The notes under the pieces are model-generated. The model was not told where the DNA came from. It saw only the letters and a list, made by a program, of their open reading frames with translations, and made no database searches. Both the position numbers and the translations under genes were made by a program. Positions 25,501-34,747 of a stretch of 64,000 nt of DNA are shown one piece after another. Origin of the DNA: JALOLG01 sp963722415 (GTDB lineage Bacteria > Actinomycetota > Acidimicrobiia > Acidimicrobiales > Ilumatobacteraceae); NCBI GenBank assembly GCA_963722415.1, contig CAVRNI010000009.1, positions 62,001 through 126,000 of the forward strand, given 5' to 3'. Each line of letters starts with the position of its first letter. Position 1 is the stretch's first letter.

Positions 25501-26910
25501 TCAGGCCTCCCGCGGCGCGAACTCCTCGCGCAGCACGGAGTACCGCGCCCGCACCCCGACCGGGTCGGCAGATCCGTCCGCCTCGACCGGTTCCGAGCGG
25601 CCCAGTCCCCACCGCTCGGCGATCGATTCGTGCGGTTCACCGGTGAGGGTCGCCGCCGCTTGCACGCACGCGCCGGCGGCCACGGCTTCGTCGGCGGTGG
25701 TCACGAACACCGGCCGGTCGCACAGGCCGGCGAACACCGCTCGGACCGCGGCAGAGCGCGCGCCCCCGCCCGTCAGCACGATTCGATCAACGGAACAATG
25801 CGCCCCGAGTGCGTCGACGCCGTCGAGCAGGCCGCACACAACACCGTCGACCGCCGCCCTCGCCAGCTGCTCACGCGTGACGTCGGTGCGCAAACCTCCG
25901 AGGACGCCCGTCGCGTCGGGGCGGTTCGGGGTCCGCTCACCGTCGAAGTACGGCAGCAACGTGAGGCCACCCGCGTCACCCGCCATCGCCAAGCGGTCGA
26001 ACTCGACCTGATCGACACCGAGCAGGCCGCGGACCGCGTCGAGGACCTTGGCTGCGTTCAACGTGCACACCAGCGGAAGGAAGCGCCCGGTCGCGTCGGC
26101 GAAACCCGCGACCGCGCCCGTCGGATCAGCGGAGGGCCGGTCCGACACGCTGAACACGGTGCCCGACGTCCCGATCGACACGACGGTGTCGCCGAGACCG
26201 AGCGCCAGGCCGAGTGCGGCGGCCATGTTGTCGCCGGTGCCCGCCGCGACCACCGCGCTCCCCCACTTGCCGGCGGCCTCGGTCGGTCCGAGGACGCGCG
26301 GCACCGCGGACGTCCAGTCACGGTCGCCGTCGACGACACCCAGGAGGTCGAACCGGTACTCGCTCGTGGCAGGCGACCAATACCCGGTGCCGGAAGCGTC
26401 GCCGCGGTCGGTCACGAGCTCGCCGGTCAGCTGCAGCGTCAGCCAGTCGTGCGGCAGCACCACGTGTGCGAGGCGCTCCCACGCCTTCGGCTCCTTGCGA
26501 TGCAGCCAGGACAGTTTCGTGATCGTGAACGACGCCACGGGCACGATGCCGACGGCGGTCGCCCAGGCCGCACCACCTCCTTCGAGTTGGCCACACAGCC
26601 AGCCGGCGTCGGGCGCGCTCTCGGTGTCGTTCCACAGCTTGGCCGGCCTGACGACCTGACGGTCGCGGTCGAGCACGACCATGCCGTGCTGCTGCCCGGC
26701 CACACTGATCGCCGACACCGTGGGGGCGCCGGTGCCGGCCCACGCATGCTCGAACGCCGACCACCACGTGGCGGGTTCCTGCTCGCTGACGGGCGGCGTC
26801 GTCACCGGGTGGGGCGCCGACGACCTCGCCACGACACGACCCGAATCGAGGTCGCGCACCTCGACCTTGGTGCTCTGGGTCGACGAATCGACCCCGGCGA
26901 CGAGCGGCAT
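25501..26910 (-). CDS. xylB: Xylulokinase (FGGY family)
   Basis: This 469-residue FGGY carbohydrate kinase probably phosphorylates D-xylulose. The N-terminal phosphate motif is AGVDSSTQSTKVEVRD; SVAGQQHGMVVLDRD is characteristic of xylulokinases, as is WNDTESAPDAGWL. The adenosine region is SIGTSGTVFSVSD and the C-terminal LTGGGARSAAVRAVFA. No xylose isomerase or sugar transporter adjoins it, so the assignment rests on sequence alone. TAGATT lies 7 nt before the ATG, giving a probable leaderless transcript divergent from livK. Confidence 0.87.
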   Translation of the reverse strand: MPLVAGVDSSTQSTKVEVRDLDSGRVVARSSAPHPVTTPPVSEQEPATWWSAFEHAWAGTGAPTVSAISVAGQQHGMVVLDRDRQVVRPAKLWNDTESAPDAGWLCGQLEGGGAAWATAVGIVPVASFTITKLSWLHRKEPKAWERLAHVVLPHDWLTLQLTGELVTDRGDASGTGYWSPATSEYRFDLLGVVDGDRDWTSAVPRVLGPTEAAGKWGSAVVAAGTGDNMAAALGLALGLGDTVVSIGTSGTVFSVSDRPSADPTGAVAGFADATGRFLPLVCTLNAAKVLDAVRGLLGVDQVEFDRLAMAGDAGGLTLLPYFDGERTPNRPDATGVLGGLRTDVTREQLARAAVDGVVCGLLDGVDALGAHCSVDRIVLTGGGARSAAVRAVFAGLCDRPVFVTTADEAVAAGACVQAAATLTGEPHESIAERWGLGRSEPVEADGSADPVGVRARYSVLREEFAPREA

Positions 26911-26917
26911 GACCGCG

Positions 26918-26923
26918 AATCTA
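26918..26923 (-). promoter_or_regulatory. Putative -10 (TAGATT) of xylB
   Basis: TAGATT ends 7 nt before the xylB ATG at 26910. Confidence 0.45.
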
Positions 26924-26981
26924 CGGCCCGTCCGCGGCGCGTCCAGAAATTGTCACGTCTCGGGCTGCCTGGCGGGGGTGC

Positions 26982-27010
26982 TTGTTCCTCTCACAGGGCG
27001 CCGGTACGCT
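26982..27010 (+). promoter_or_regulatory. Putative promoter of livK (TTGTTC-17 nt-TACGCT)
   Basis: A -35-like TTGTTC (26982-26987) and a -10-like TACGCT (27005-27010) are spaced by 17 nt. Initiation near 27017 would give a leader of about 53 nt containing a small GGGC...GCCC hairpin and the strong ribosome binding site AGGGGGAG before ATG 27070. This contrasts with the leaderless pattern of most genes here. Confidence 0.5.
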
Positions 27011-27069
27011 TCCGGAACCTTAGAGACAGGGCAACCCCGCCCTTTCGAAACAGGGGGAGAACCAACAAC

Positions 27070-28510
27070 ATGCAGAAATCACGCGTACGTCGCGTCGGTG
27101 CCCTGCTTGTCGGCCTTTCGCTCGTCGTCGCTGCCTGCGGCGACGACGATTCGGAATCGACAGACACGGAGCCCGCCGGGACGGAGCCCGCCGGAGACAC
27201 CACGCCGGCCACCGAACCATCGGCTGACACCACACCGACCGCCACCGAGGCGCCGGCGGACAGCACGACGCCAGGCACCGGCACCACGCCGGCCGGCGGT
27301 GGTGGCGAACTGGAAGGAATGCGCGGCAGCACGCCGGGCCTCGACGTCGGCAACTGGATCGACGGCGTCAACGAGTTCTGGGTCGCCCAGGGCAACTCCG
27401 AGCTGACCGACTTCAACTACGCCGCCGAGACCTATGACGCAGTCATGGTGATCGCCCTCGCGGCAGCGGCGGCCGGCACCGACGGCAGCGCGTTGGGTAA
27501 CGAGATCAACGGCATCACCACGCGAAGGCGAGAAGTGCACCACGTTCGCCGACTGCCTGGCGATCATCGATGCGGGTGGCGATCCCGACTACGACGGAAT
27601 CTCCGGCCCGCTCAACTTCAACGGCAACGGTGAGCCATTGTCCGGCAGCTATGCGATCCTCGAGTTCCGGGCCGACAACCGTCTCGGCGACGCGCCTGAG
27701 AAGTACGTCGAGGCCATCGCTCCGGAATCGGCGATAGTCGACCAGGTCCCGGTCGGTGTCGACCGTGAGGGCGACGGCGTGCTGAAGATCGGTTCGCTGC
27801 TCCCGGAGACCGGCAGCCTTGCCTTCCTCGGACCACCGGAGTTCGCCGGCCTCGAGTTCGCCATCGACGAGATCAACACCGCGGGCGGCGTGCTCGGCGC
27901 GCCAGTCGAGTACTCGCAGGGCGACTCGGGCGACACCAGCACTGACATCGCCAGCGTCACGTCCGACCGGCTCATCGGCGAGGGCGTCGACGCCATCATC
28001 GGTGCCGCCTCGTCGAGCGTCACGTTGACCGTGATCGACAAGATCACGGCCGCCGGCGTCATCATGTTCAGCCCGGCCAACACCAGCATCACGCTGACCG
28101 ACTATCCCGACAACGGCCTGTACTTCCGAGACGCCCCGCCCGACACGCTGCAGGGTCCGGTCGTCGCCCAGCTGGTCCTCGAGGACGGAAACGCCACGGC
28201 GTACATCCTCAACCTCGACGACGCGTACGGGAACGGCATCGCCGACATCGTGGAGGACGTGCTCACCGCCAGTGGTGTCGAGGTGCTCGGTCACGTGGCG
28301 TACGACCCCGCCGCCACCAGCTTCGACTCCGAAGTCGGCGAGGTCGTTGCGGCCGACCCCGACGCGATCGTGCTGGTCAGCTTCGACGAAGGAAGCCGCA
28401 TCCTGCGGACCATGGTCGAGCAGGGCATCGGACCGAAGACGAAGAACGTCTACGGCACCGACGGCAACATGGGCAACGCGCTCGGCGAGAACTTCGACGC
28501 CGGGACCTGA
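27070..28510 (+). pseudogene. livK: Liv-type binding lipoprotein, permuted order and frameshift near 27520
   Basis: The product begins as a secreted lipoprotein (signal LLVGLSLVVAAC, lipobox Cys23) with a long T/P/A/E linker to about residue 79. What follows is out of order for a type I periplasmic binding protein. The C-terminal module comes first (GMRGSTPGLDVGNWIDGVNE, NYAAETYDAVMVIALAA, FADCLAIIDAGGDPDYDG, SGPLNFNGNGEPLSGSY). The N-terminal module comes after it (VLKIGSLLPETGSLAFLGPP, AIDEINTAGGVLG, AAGVIMFSPANTS, LDDAYGNGIADIV), ending at ALGENFDAGT. One indel near 27520 (ACCACGCGAAGG) splits the frame. It presumably captures a branched-chain amino acid or similar solute for LivHMGF. Either a true circular permutation or a misassembly could explain the order. 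Confidence 0.75.
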
Positions 28511-28539
28511 TCCCAACCAACGAATCCTGAAGATGGAGC

Positions 28540-28563
28540 GAGCCCCGGGGTGACCCGGGGCTC
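28540..28563. terminator. Bidirectional terminator hairpin between livK and livF
   Basis: A perfect 10-bp GC stem (GAGCCCCGGG / CCCGGGGCTC) with a GTGA loop is followed by TTCCATTT on the plus side. It lies in the 76-nt gap between two convergent genes and could stop both transcripts. Confidence 0.8.
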
Positions 28564-28586
28564 TTCCATTTCTCGGGTCTCTCCGC

Positions 28587-29333
28587 TCAGCCGCCCGTGG
28601 CCTTGGCCAGCGTGCCGAGGTACAGCTCGATCACGGCCGGATCCGCCAGCAGGTCACGGCCGGAGCCGGTGTAGGCGTTGCGGCCCTGGTCGAGCACATA
28701 GCCGCGGTGCACCACCTGGAGACAGCGCCGGGCGTTCTGCTCGACCATCAGGATCGCCACTCCGGTCGCGTTGATGCGCCGGCACTGGACGAACACCTCG
28801 TCCTGCAGGCTCGGCGAGAGACCCGCTGACGGCTCGTCGAGCAACAGCACGGTCGGTTCGAGCATCAGCGCCCGACCCATCGCCACCATCTGGCGCTCGC
28901 CGCCCGACAGCGCCCCGGCACGCTGGCCGGCCCGCTCGCGTAGGCGCGGGAACAGTTCGGTGACGTAGTCGAATCGGGTGTCGAACAGCGAGGGGCGCAG
29001 GAAGCACCCCATCTCGAGGTTCTCCCGCACGGTCATGCTGGGGAAGACGTTCTTGTTCTGCGGTACGTAGCCGACGCCGAGCGGTACCAACTCGTGGGCC
29101 TGCTTCCCGGTGATGTCCTCGTCGTTCAGGGTCACGTTCCCGGAACGGATCGTGCACAGGCCGAGCACGGCTTTCAGCAGCGTCGACTTGCCGGCGCCGT
29201 TCGGCCCGATGATGCCGACGAACTCGCCTTCGTTCACGACGAGGTTGCAGCCGTTGAGGATGTTGACCTCGGGGATGTACCCCGCCACCAACTCCTTCGC
29301 CTCGAGGACCGTCCGACCGTTCGCTTCGCTCAT
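28587..29333 (-). CDS. livF: Branched-chain amino acid-type ABC ATPase LivF
   Basis: This 248-residue ATPase of the HAAT (Liv) importer class energises transport with LivG. The Walker A is GPNGAGKST, the signature is LSGGERQ and the Walker B is VLLLDEPSAGL; the H-loop region is ILMVEQNARRCLQVVHRGYV, with the QN pair typical of LivF instead of a histidine. The start overlaps the livG stop by a few bases. It is the only gene of the four-gene minus-strand operon with an unbroken frame. Confidence 0.93.
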   Translation of the reverse strand: MSEANGRTVLEAKELVAGYIPEVNILNGCNLVVNEGEFVGIIGPNGAGKSTLLKAVLGLCTIRSGNVTLNDEDITGKQAHELVPLGVGYVPQNKNVFPSMTVRENLEMGCFLRPSLFDTRFDYVTELFPRLRERAGQRAGALSGGERQMVAMGRALMLEPTVLLLDEPSAGLSPSLQDEVFVQCRRINATGVAILMVEQNARRCLQVVHRGYVLDQGRNAYTGSGRDLLADPAVIELYLGTLAKATGG

Positions 29334-30219
29334 GGGAGATCCTCCAGCAACGACTTGCCCTGGTGCGAACCGAGGTAGGCGTCGATCACCGCCGTGTTGC
29401 TCGAGATCTGATCAGGCGTGCCCTCGGCGATCACCCGTCCCTCGGCCATCACGATGACCCAGTCCGAGACATCGTGCACCATGTCCATGTCGTGCTCGAC
29501 GAACAGGACGGTCATGCCCTCGTCGCGAAGCCCGCGGATGTGGTCGTTGAGGCTCTGCTTCAGCGCCGGGTTGACGCCGGCCATCGGCTCGTCGAGCATC
29601 ACGAGGCGCGGGTTGGTCATCAGCGCCCGGGCCATCTCGAGCAGCTTGCGCTGGCCGCCGGACAGTGCACCCGCGTACTCGTCGCGCATGTGGCCGAGCG
29701 AGAACCGCGACAACAGTTCGTCGGCGCGCGCCTCGATCTCCGCCTCTTGAGCACGCCAGAGCGACGGCAACGAGCGCGTTCCACCACTTCTCGCCACGCT
29801 GGTCGGTGGCGCCGAGCTTCATGTTCTCGATCACGGCCAGCTTGGTCAGGCTCTTCGTGAGCTGGAACGTGCGGACCATCCCCATCTTGGCCGTCTTGTG
29901 CGGGGCGACGCCGCTCATCTCGATGCCGTCGAACTGCCACCGCCCGCGATTCGGCTCGTCGAACCCGGTCAGCAAGTTGAAGAACGTCGTCTTGCCGGCC
30001 CCGTTCGGACCGATCAGGGCGGTGATCGAGCCACGCTGGATCTCGACGTGCTCGACGTCGACGGCCATCAGACCGCCGAAATGACGCACCATGTCGCGGG
30101 CGACGAGGATCGGATCCGGCTTCGGGACTGCCGGGCTCCGGCGGCACGTTCGCGAGCTCCGCCTTGGCGGCGGCGGCGACGTCGGAGACGCGGCGGGTGG
30201 CGGCGCCGTCATCGACCAT
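29330..30219 (-). pseudogene. livG: Liv-type ABC ATPase LivG, two frameshifts
   Basis: Three frames in series give one LivG of about 295 residues. After a leader of about 30 residues (VDDGAATRRVSDVAAAAKAE), an indel near 30128 leads to PKPDPILVARDMVRHFGGL, Walker A GPNGAGKTT, the LivG insert DEPNRGRWQFDGIEMSGVAP and RTFQLTKSLTKLAVIENM. A second indel near 29755 leads to EIEARADELLSRFSLGHM, signature LSGGQRKLLEMARAL, Walker B VMLDEPMAGVNP and LFVEHDMDMVHDVSD. All functional motifs survive, so sequencing indels are the simplest explanation. The ATG overlaps the livM end. Confidence 0.83.
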
Positions 30220-31224
30220 CGAAGGCCATCTCCTTGCGGTTGCCGAACACGCCCTGCGGGCGGAAGATCATCAGCAGCATCAGCATCAGACCTGACCAGG
30301 GCGAACGTGACCTGCCCGACCTGGGTCGACTCGATCAGCGTGAAGTCGCCGATGCGCACCGGACCGTCCTTGGTGAACTCGCGCAGCGTGTTGTCGATGA
30401 ACACGAAGACCGCCCAGAACAACATCGGCCCGACGATCGAGCCCGAGACCTTCGCCACGCCGCCGAGCACCAGCGCCGTCAGCACGTAGAACGTCACGTC
30501 GCGGCTGTAGTTGTCGGGCTGCACGGAACCGCGGTCGAGGGCGAAGATCATCCCCGAGAAGGTGCCGATCACGCCGCCGAGGATCAGCGACTGCATCTTG
30601 TAGCTGTAGACGTTCTTGCCGAGGCTGCGCACCGCGGTCTCGTCCTCCCGGATCGCCTTCAGCACCCGCCCCCACGGGCTCTTCATCAAGACGTAGACGA
30701 GCGTCCCGAAGATGCCGACGAGAGCCCAGCCGACGATCAGCGTCCACATCTCGCGTCCGGTGAACGTGAACCACCAGAACCCGTACTGGTCGGCCTGCTC
30801 GAAGCCGATGTCGGTGCCGAGCCTTCGGAACTCGCCGGAGAAGTCGTTGATCCCGTCGCTGCCACCGAAGACTTCCTTGAACTTCACCGACCGGACGGTG
30901 AGGCGGATGATCTCGGCGGTGGCGATCGTGACGATCGCCAGGTAGTCGGCCCGCAGGCGCAGCGTCGGGACGCCCATCAGCAGGCCGAGCACGATCGAGT
31001 ACCCGATCCCGATGCGCGATCCCCCACCAGAACGAGATCTCGTAGTACTTGGCCGTCATGCCGAGGCCGTAGGCGCCCGCCGCCATGAACGCGGCCTGTC
31101 CGAAGTTCAGCAGACCGGTGAAGCCGAACTGGACGTTGAGGCCGATCGCCGCGATCGCGAAGTACACGGCGTTGATGCCGATGAAGGCCTTGACGGTGTT
31201 CTCGAAGATCGCTGCCCAGTCCAT
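30209..31224 (-). pseudogene. livM: Liv-type ABC permease LivM, two frameshifts
   Basis: Three frames together give a LivM permease of about 338 residues. The first (from ATG 31224, with GGAGGGAG just upstream) has IGINAVYFAIAAIGLNVQFG and TGLLNFGQAAFMAAGAYG. After an indel near 31015 the second has MGVPTLRLRADYLAIVTIAT with the conserved EIIR loop, a periplasmic insert, and the cytoplasmic ATPase-coupling loop WGRVLKAIREDETAVRSLGK. After another indel near 30292 the end reads LMLMLLMIFRPQGVFGNRKE. The RPQG tail is a family hallmark. It forms the membrane channel with LivH. Confidence 0.83.
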
Positions 31225-31237
31225 GCCGCTCCCTCCG

Positions 31238-32602
31238 TCAACCCACTCGTTCCGACCGACCCAGGATGCCCTGCGGTCGCACCAAGAGCACGATGATCAA
31301 GATCGCCAGCGCCGGCGTGTTCTTCAACTCGCGTCGGCACGACCAGCGTGGCGAGCTCGACGAGCACCCCGACGATGAACCCGCCGACCAGAGCTCCGAA
31401 CGCCGAGCCGAGGCCACCGAGCGTGATGCCCGCGAACATCAGGAACAGCAGGCGGGAACCCATGTCGAACCCGACCTGCTCGTCGAGCGCCCGGAAGATG
31501 CCGCCCAGAGCGGCCAGCGAGCCGGCGAGGACCCAGACCATCCGGATCACACGCTGGCTGTCGATGCCCGTCGCCGAGGCGAGGTCAGGGTTGTCGGAGA
31601 CCGCCCGCGTCGCCTTCCCCAGCCGGGTCTTCTGCAGCGCCAAGGCGACCGCGATCAACACCACGAGCGAAATGGCGGCCGTGATCATGTCGCGTGGTGT
31701 GACCGTGATCGGACCGATGTCGGTGCCTTCCTGCAAGCGAGTAGTCGCGGAGCGGCCGTGTTCGCCCCTTGAACTGGAACAGGAAGATGTTGCGCAGCAT
31801 GATCGACAGGCCGACGGTGACGACCAGCTGCGTGATCAACCCGATGCCGCGCCGGCGCAGCGGGGCGAAGATGACGTAGTCGAACAGCCATCCGAACACG
31901 CCGCCGAGGACGACCGCGATCGGCACGGCGAGGAACAGCTGGAACCGCCCGTCGTCGTCGATCAGCGGCAGGAAGCCGAGGAAACCGAGCAAGCCGATGC
32001 CGGTGACGTTGAGCAAGAAGGCGGTCAATCCGCCGAACGTGACCAACTCGCCGTGGGCGAAGTTGGTCAGGCCAGTCGTGCCGAAGATCAGCGACAGGCC
32101 GACCGAGCACATGGCGATCACGAGCCCGAGCCGAATCCCGTCGGCGAGACGCTGGGCGAACTTCTTCGAAGCCGCTCTGGTCGGCGCTCTGGGACTCGCC
32201 GGTGAAGAACGTGATGTTCGTCGTCGACGTGATGAACGATGACGGGGTGATCGTCTCCTCGGGCGTCGACTCGCCGGTCAGGTCGAGGTCGTCGGGCAGC
32301 GTCGATTCGTCGAGCCGAACGACATAGTCGGCCCGCTCCGGGACGGGGATGAGCGCGATGCCCTCGGCATCGGTGACGCCTGTGCCGACCTCGTTGCCGT
32401 CGGCGTCGACCACCGTGATGGTGACGCCGACCACCGGCTGGTTGTCGGCGCGGCCGCTGGCATCACGCTGCTGGTCGAGGACCCGGACCTGAATCGCGAA
32501 TTCCGCGTCCTGCGCGTGAGCTGGCGCGCCGGCGAAGGCGAGGAGTCCAGCCGCCATCGCGAACAGCGAGATGACCACACGTTTCAGTTGAGTTCGTGTC
32601 AA
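31238..32602 (-). pseudogene. livH: LivH permease with N-terminal exported domain, three frameshifts
   Basis: Read through indels near 32178, 31738 and 31335, this is one protein of about 454 residues. It starts with a signal peptide (VVISLFAMAAGLLAFAGAPAHAQ) and a beta-rich domain of about 110 residues (GVTITVVDADGNEVGTGVTD, GIALIPVPERADYVVRLD) that resembles carboxypeptidase-regulatory or Ig-like folds. It then runs straight into LivH: FAQRLADGIRLGLVIAMCSV, LIFGTTGLTNFAHGELVTFG, the coupling loop TRLGKATRAVSDNPDLASAT and the RPQGILGRSERVG tail. No start codon separates the two parts, so this looks like a genuine fusion. TTG 32602 keeps a basic signal-peptide end; GTG 32578 is the alternative. 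Confidence 0.78.
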
Positions 32603-32679
32603 CTCGCTCTACCCCTGCCCGGAGGCACCCCCGATGCCCGCACGTGGAGGGTCATTCCACTCGGTCAGACCGTCGAACG

Positions 32680-33606
32680 TCAAGCGTGGCTCTTGACGAG
32701 GACCGGAGACGGATCGCGCCGAGGGTGACGAACGTCGACTGGGCGGCGGGTGTCGAGCACGACCTGGGTGGTCACGACCACCAACGCCGTGGCCCCGGCC
32801 ACGTGCAACCCGACGAGCAGTTCCGGAACGTCATTGAAGTATTGGACGTAGCCGACCGTGGCTTGAAGGGCGGCGACGAACAGCCATGTCGTCATCGCCG
32901 GTGTCATCGCCGCGCGGTCGGGGTTCCGGCGGCGGATTCGCCACAACAGACCCAGGGCGATGGCGATCGTCACCATGACGGTGGTGCCGTGGACGCGCGC
33001 CACCGTGGGGATGTGGAACCCGAAGCGCCGGGCGTCCTCGTCGCCGGCATGTGGTCCGGCGCCGGTCACCAACGTGCCGGTGAACACCGCGAGTGACGTC
33101 CCAGTTGCCAGGGCGAACACTGCCATTCGGGTGGCCGCTGAGACGGTGGCGTTGCGCTCGACCCCGTCGGGCTCGCCCGCGCGGCGCACCAGCACCGTCG
33201 CGTTGGCGACGAGCACCATCGACAACAGGAGATGACCCTGCACGGCGATCGGGTGCAGGTCGACGAGCACCGTGATACCGCCGAGCACGATCTGACCGAC
33301 GACGCCGGCGACCAGCCCGACCGACCACCACGTGAGGTCGCGCCGGCGGGGCTCACGCACGAGGGAGCCGAGCACGGCGGCGATCACGGCGAAGCTGACC
33401 AGACCGGTGAACAGGCGGTTGACCTGCTCGATCGCGGCGTGGGTGCTCGACACGTCGATCAGCTGACGGTCGTTGCAGTTCGGCCAGTCGTCGCACCCCA
33501 ACCCGCTGCCGGTGAGCCGTACGGCGGCCCCGGACACGACGATCGCGCACACCGCGATCAGGGCGCCGATCGTCACCGCGCGGTACTGGGAAGGCTGCAA
33601 CCGCAT
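32680..33606 (-). CDS. ctaA: Heme A synthase (CtaA/COX15 family)
   Basis: This 308-residue multi-pass protein converts heme O to heme A for cytochrome c oxidase. The first helix ends in GAAVRLTGSGLGCDDWPNCN, where the Cys pair C-x4-C matches the loop cysteines of CtaA. Heme-ligand histidines are plausible at HAAIEQVNRLFTG, HPIAVQGHLLLSM, VARVHGTTVM and GLHVAGATAL. Eight hydrophobic segments are predictable by eye. A TAGTCT box lies 9 nt before the ATG. No ctaB or oxidase gene is nearby. Confidence 0.92.
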   Translation of the reverse strand: MRLQPSQYRAVTIGALIAVCAIVVSGAAVRLTGSGLGCDDWPNCNDRQLIDVSSTHAAIEQVNRLFTGLVSFAVIAAVLGSLVREPRRRDLTWWSVGLVAGVVGQIVLGGITVLVDLHPIAVQGHLLLSMVLVANATVLVRRAGEPDGVERNATVSAATRMAVFALATGTSLAVFTGTLVTGAGPHAGDEDARRFGFHIPTVARVHGTTVMVTIAIALGLLWRIRRRNPDRAAMTPAMTTWLFVAALQATVGYVQYFNDVPELLVGLHVAGATALVVVTTQVVLDTRRPVDVRHPRRDPSPVLVKSHA

Positions 33607-33949
33607 GACCGAGCCAGACTACGACCGCCAGTCGTTCCAGCCGGAATGCGCAGGACGTCAGGTGTGCCCGGGAGCGCTCGGCGCGAGCTCGACTCGCAAC
33701 AGTTCACCCAGACGCATCACCTGCTGCGAAGTAAATCCAACTGTTGGACTTGGCTCGACAACTCGGCTTCCGCCCATGCGACCCAGTCGAACAGTTCACC
33801 CAGACGCATCACCTGCTGCGAAGAAAATCCAACTGTTGGAATTGGCTCGACAAGACGGTCTCCGCCCGTGACGACCCCAGTCCAACAGTTCACCCAGACG
33901 CATCACCTGCTGCGAAGCAAATCCAATGTTGGACTTGGCTCGACACGCG
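33607..33949. repeat. Three-unit intergenic repeat with internal inverted repeat
   Basis: Three copies of a conserved core of about 62 nt start at 33698, 33790 and 33884 (periods 92 and 94). Each core begins AACAGTTCACCCAGACGCAT, continues CACCTGCTGCGAAG, and ends near the palindrome TCCAACTGTTGGA followed by TTGGCTCGACA. AACAGTT at the front and AACTGTT about 40 nt later are complementary, so each unit can fold into a long hairpin. The last copy has lost one base in the palindrome. Spacers of about 30 nt differ between copies. All frames look non-coding. The first 90 nt of the gap (33607-33697) show only the ctaA promoter region. Confidence 0.85.
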
Positions 33950-34747
33950 TCAGGTGTGGCGGATCGACATGCCGCCGTCGACGGCGATCACGGCGCCGTT
34001 CACGAAGCTCGCCGAGGGCAGGCAGAGGTTGAGTGTCATGTGGGCGACCTCTTCGGGATCGCCGTACCGTCCGAGCGGCACCCGACGCCTGGCGTACGTC
34101 GCCTTGGCGTCGTCGGGGATCGAGGCCGTCATGCCGGTGGTGATCGGGCCGGGGCAGATGCAGTTGACGGTGACGCCGTGGCGGCCGAGCTCGACGGCGA
34201 AGCTCTTCGTCAGCCCGATGACGCCGGCCTTCGTCGCCGCATAGGCCACCATCCCGGCACTCGTCACGATCGCCTCGGTCGACGCGATGTTGACGACGCG
34301 GCCGGCACCGGAGGCGGTGAGGTGCGGCAGTGCGGCACGGATCAGCCGGGCATGCGCGGTGAGATTGACGTCGACCGTACGTGCCCAGCCGTCCTCGAAC
34401 TGCTCCGCCGGTTGGAACGCCGAGTTGGCGATCGCGACACCTGCGTTGTTGACGACGATGTCGATCCCGCCCGCCCACTCGACCGTCGCACCGACGAGAC
34501 TCGAGATCTCCTCGTCCGACGCGACGTCGCACACCACCCCGAGCGCGGCGTCGGCGCCGTGCACGGCACGGATCTCGTCGACGACGGCCGTGACCGCATC
34601 GTGCTCGAGGTCGGCGACGACCACCCGCGCGCCTTCGTCGGCGAACAGGTGCGCCGTCGCCCGTCCCATGCCGCTTGCCGCCCCGGTGACGATCGCCCGC
34701 CGTCCGGCGACCGAACGGGACAGCGCGCTCAGCCTGGCGTCGCTCAT
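33950..34747 (-). CDS. Short-chain dehydrogenase/reductase
   Basis: This 265-residue classical SDR is an NAD(P)-dependent oxidoreductase with the Rossmann motif IVTGAASGMGRATA, the VNNAGVAIA segment, the catalytic Ser in NIASTEAIVTS and the YAATKAG motif (Tyr-x3-Lys). The acidic VADLEHD after the second strand suggests NAD preference. The substrate is not identifiable. ATG 34747 gives the standard short leader before the Rossmann strand; the gene lies immediately after the three-unit repeat. Confidence 0.9.
   Translation of the reverse strand: MSDARLSALSRSVAGRRAIVTGAASGMGRATAHLFADEGARVVVADLEHDAVTAVVDEIRAVHGADAALGVVCDVASDEEISSLVGATVEWAGGIDIVVNNAGVAIANSAFQPAEQFEDGWARTVDVNLTAHARLIRAALPHLTASGAGRVVNIASTEAIVTSAGMVAYAATKAGVIGLTKSFAVELGRHGVTVNCICPGPITTGMTASIPDDAKATYARRRVPLGRYGDPEEVAHMTLNLCLPSASFVNGAVIAVDGGMSIRHT

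Noticed and set aside
24514..27633. A plus-strand open frame of about 1040 codons leading into livK
   Set aside because: The 5' part is a shadow of sua5 and antisense to the J-domain and xylB genes. Only the part from ATG 27070 has a signal peptide and ribosome binding site.
32581..32603. TTGACA near 32597-32602 as a -35 box for livH
   Set aside because: No TANNNT lies 16-19 nt downstream before a plausible start, and using the TTG as a start codon keeps a proper basic signal-peptide end; undecided but not supported as a promoter.
33690..33949. Possible CRISPR array
   Set aside because: The conserved cores are about 62 nt, the spacers are only about 30 nt and related to each other, there are just three units, and no cas gene is near.
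33601..34032. Plus-strand frames across the triple repeat encoding a Cys-containing repeat peptide
   Set aside because: The three copies fall in different frames because of the 92 and 94 nt periods, and no start signal supports translation.
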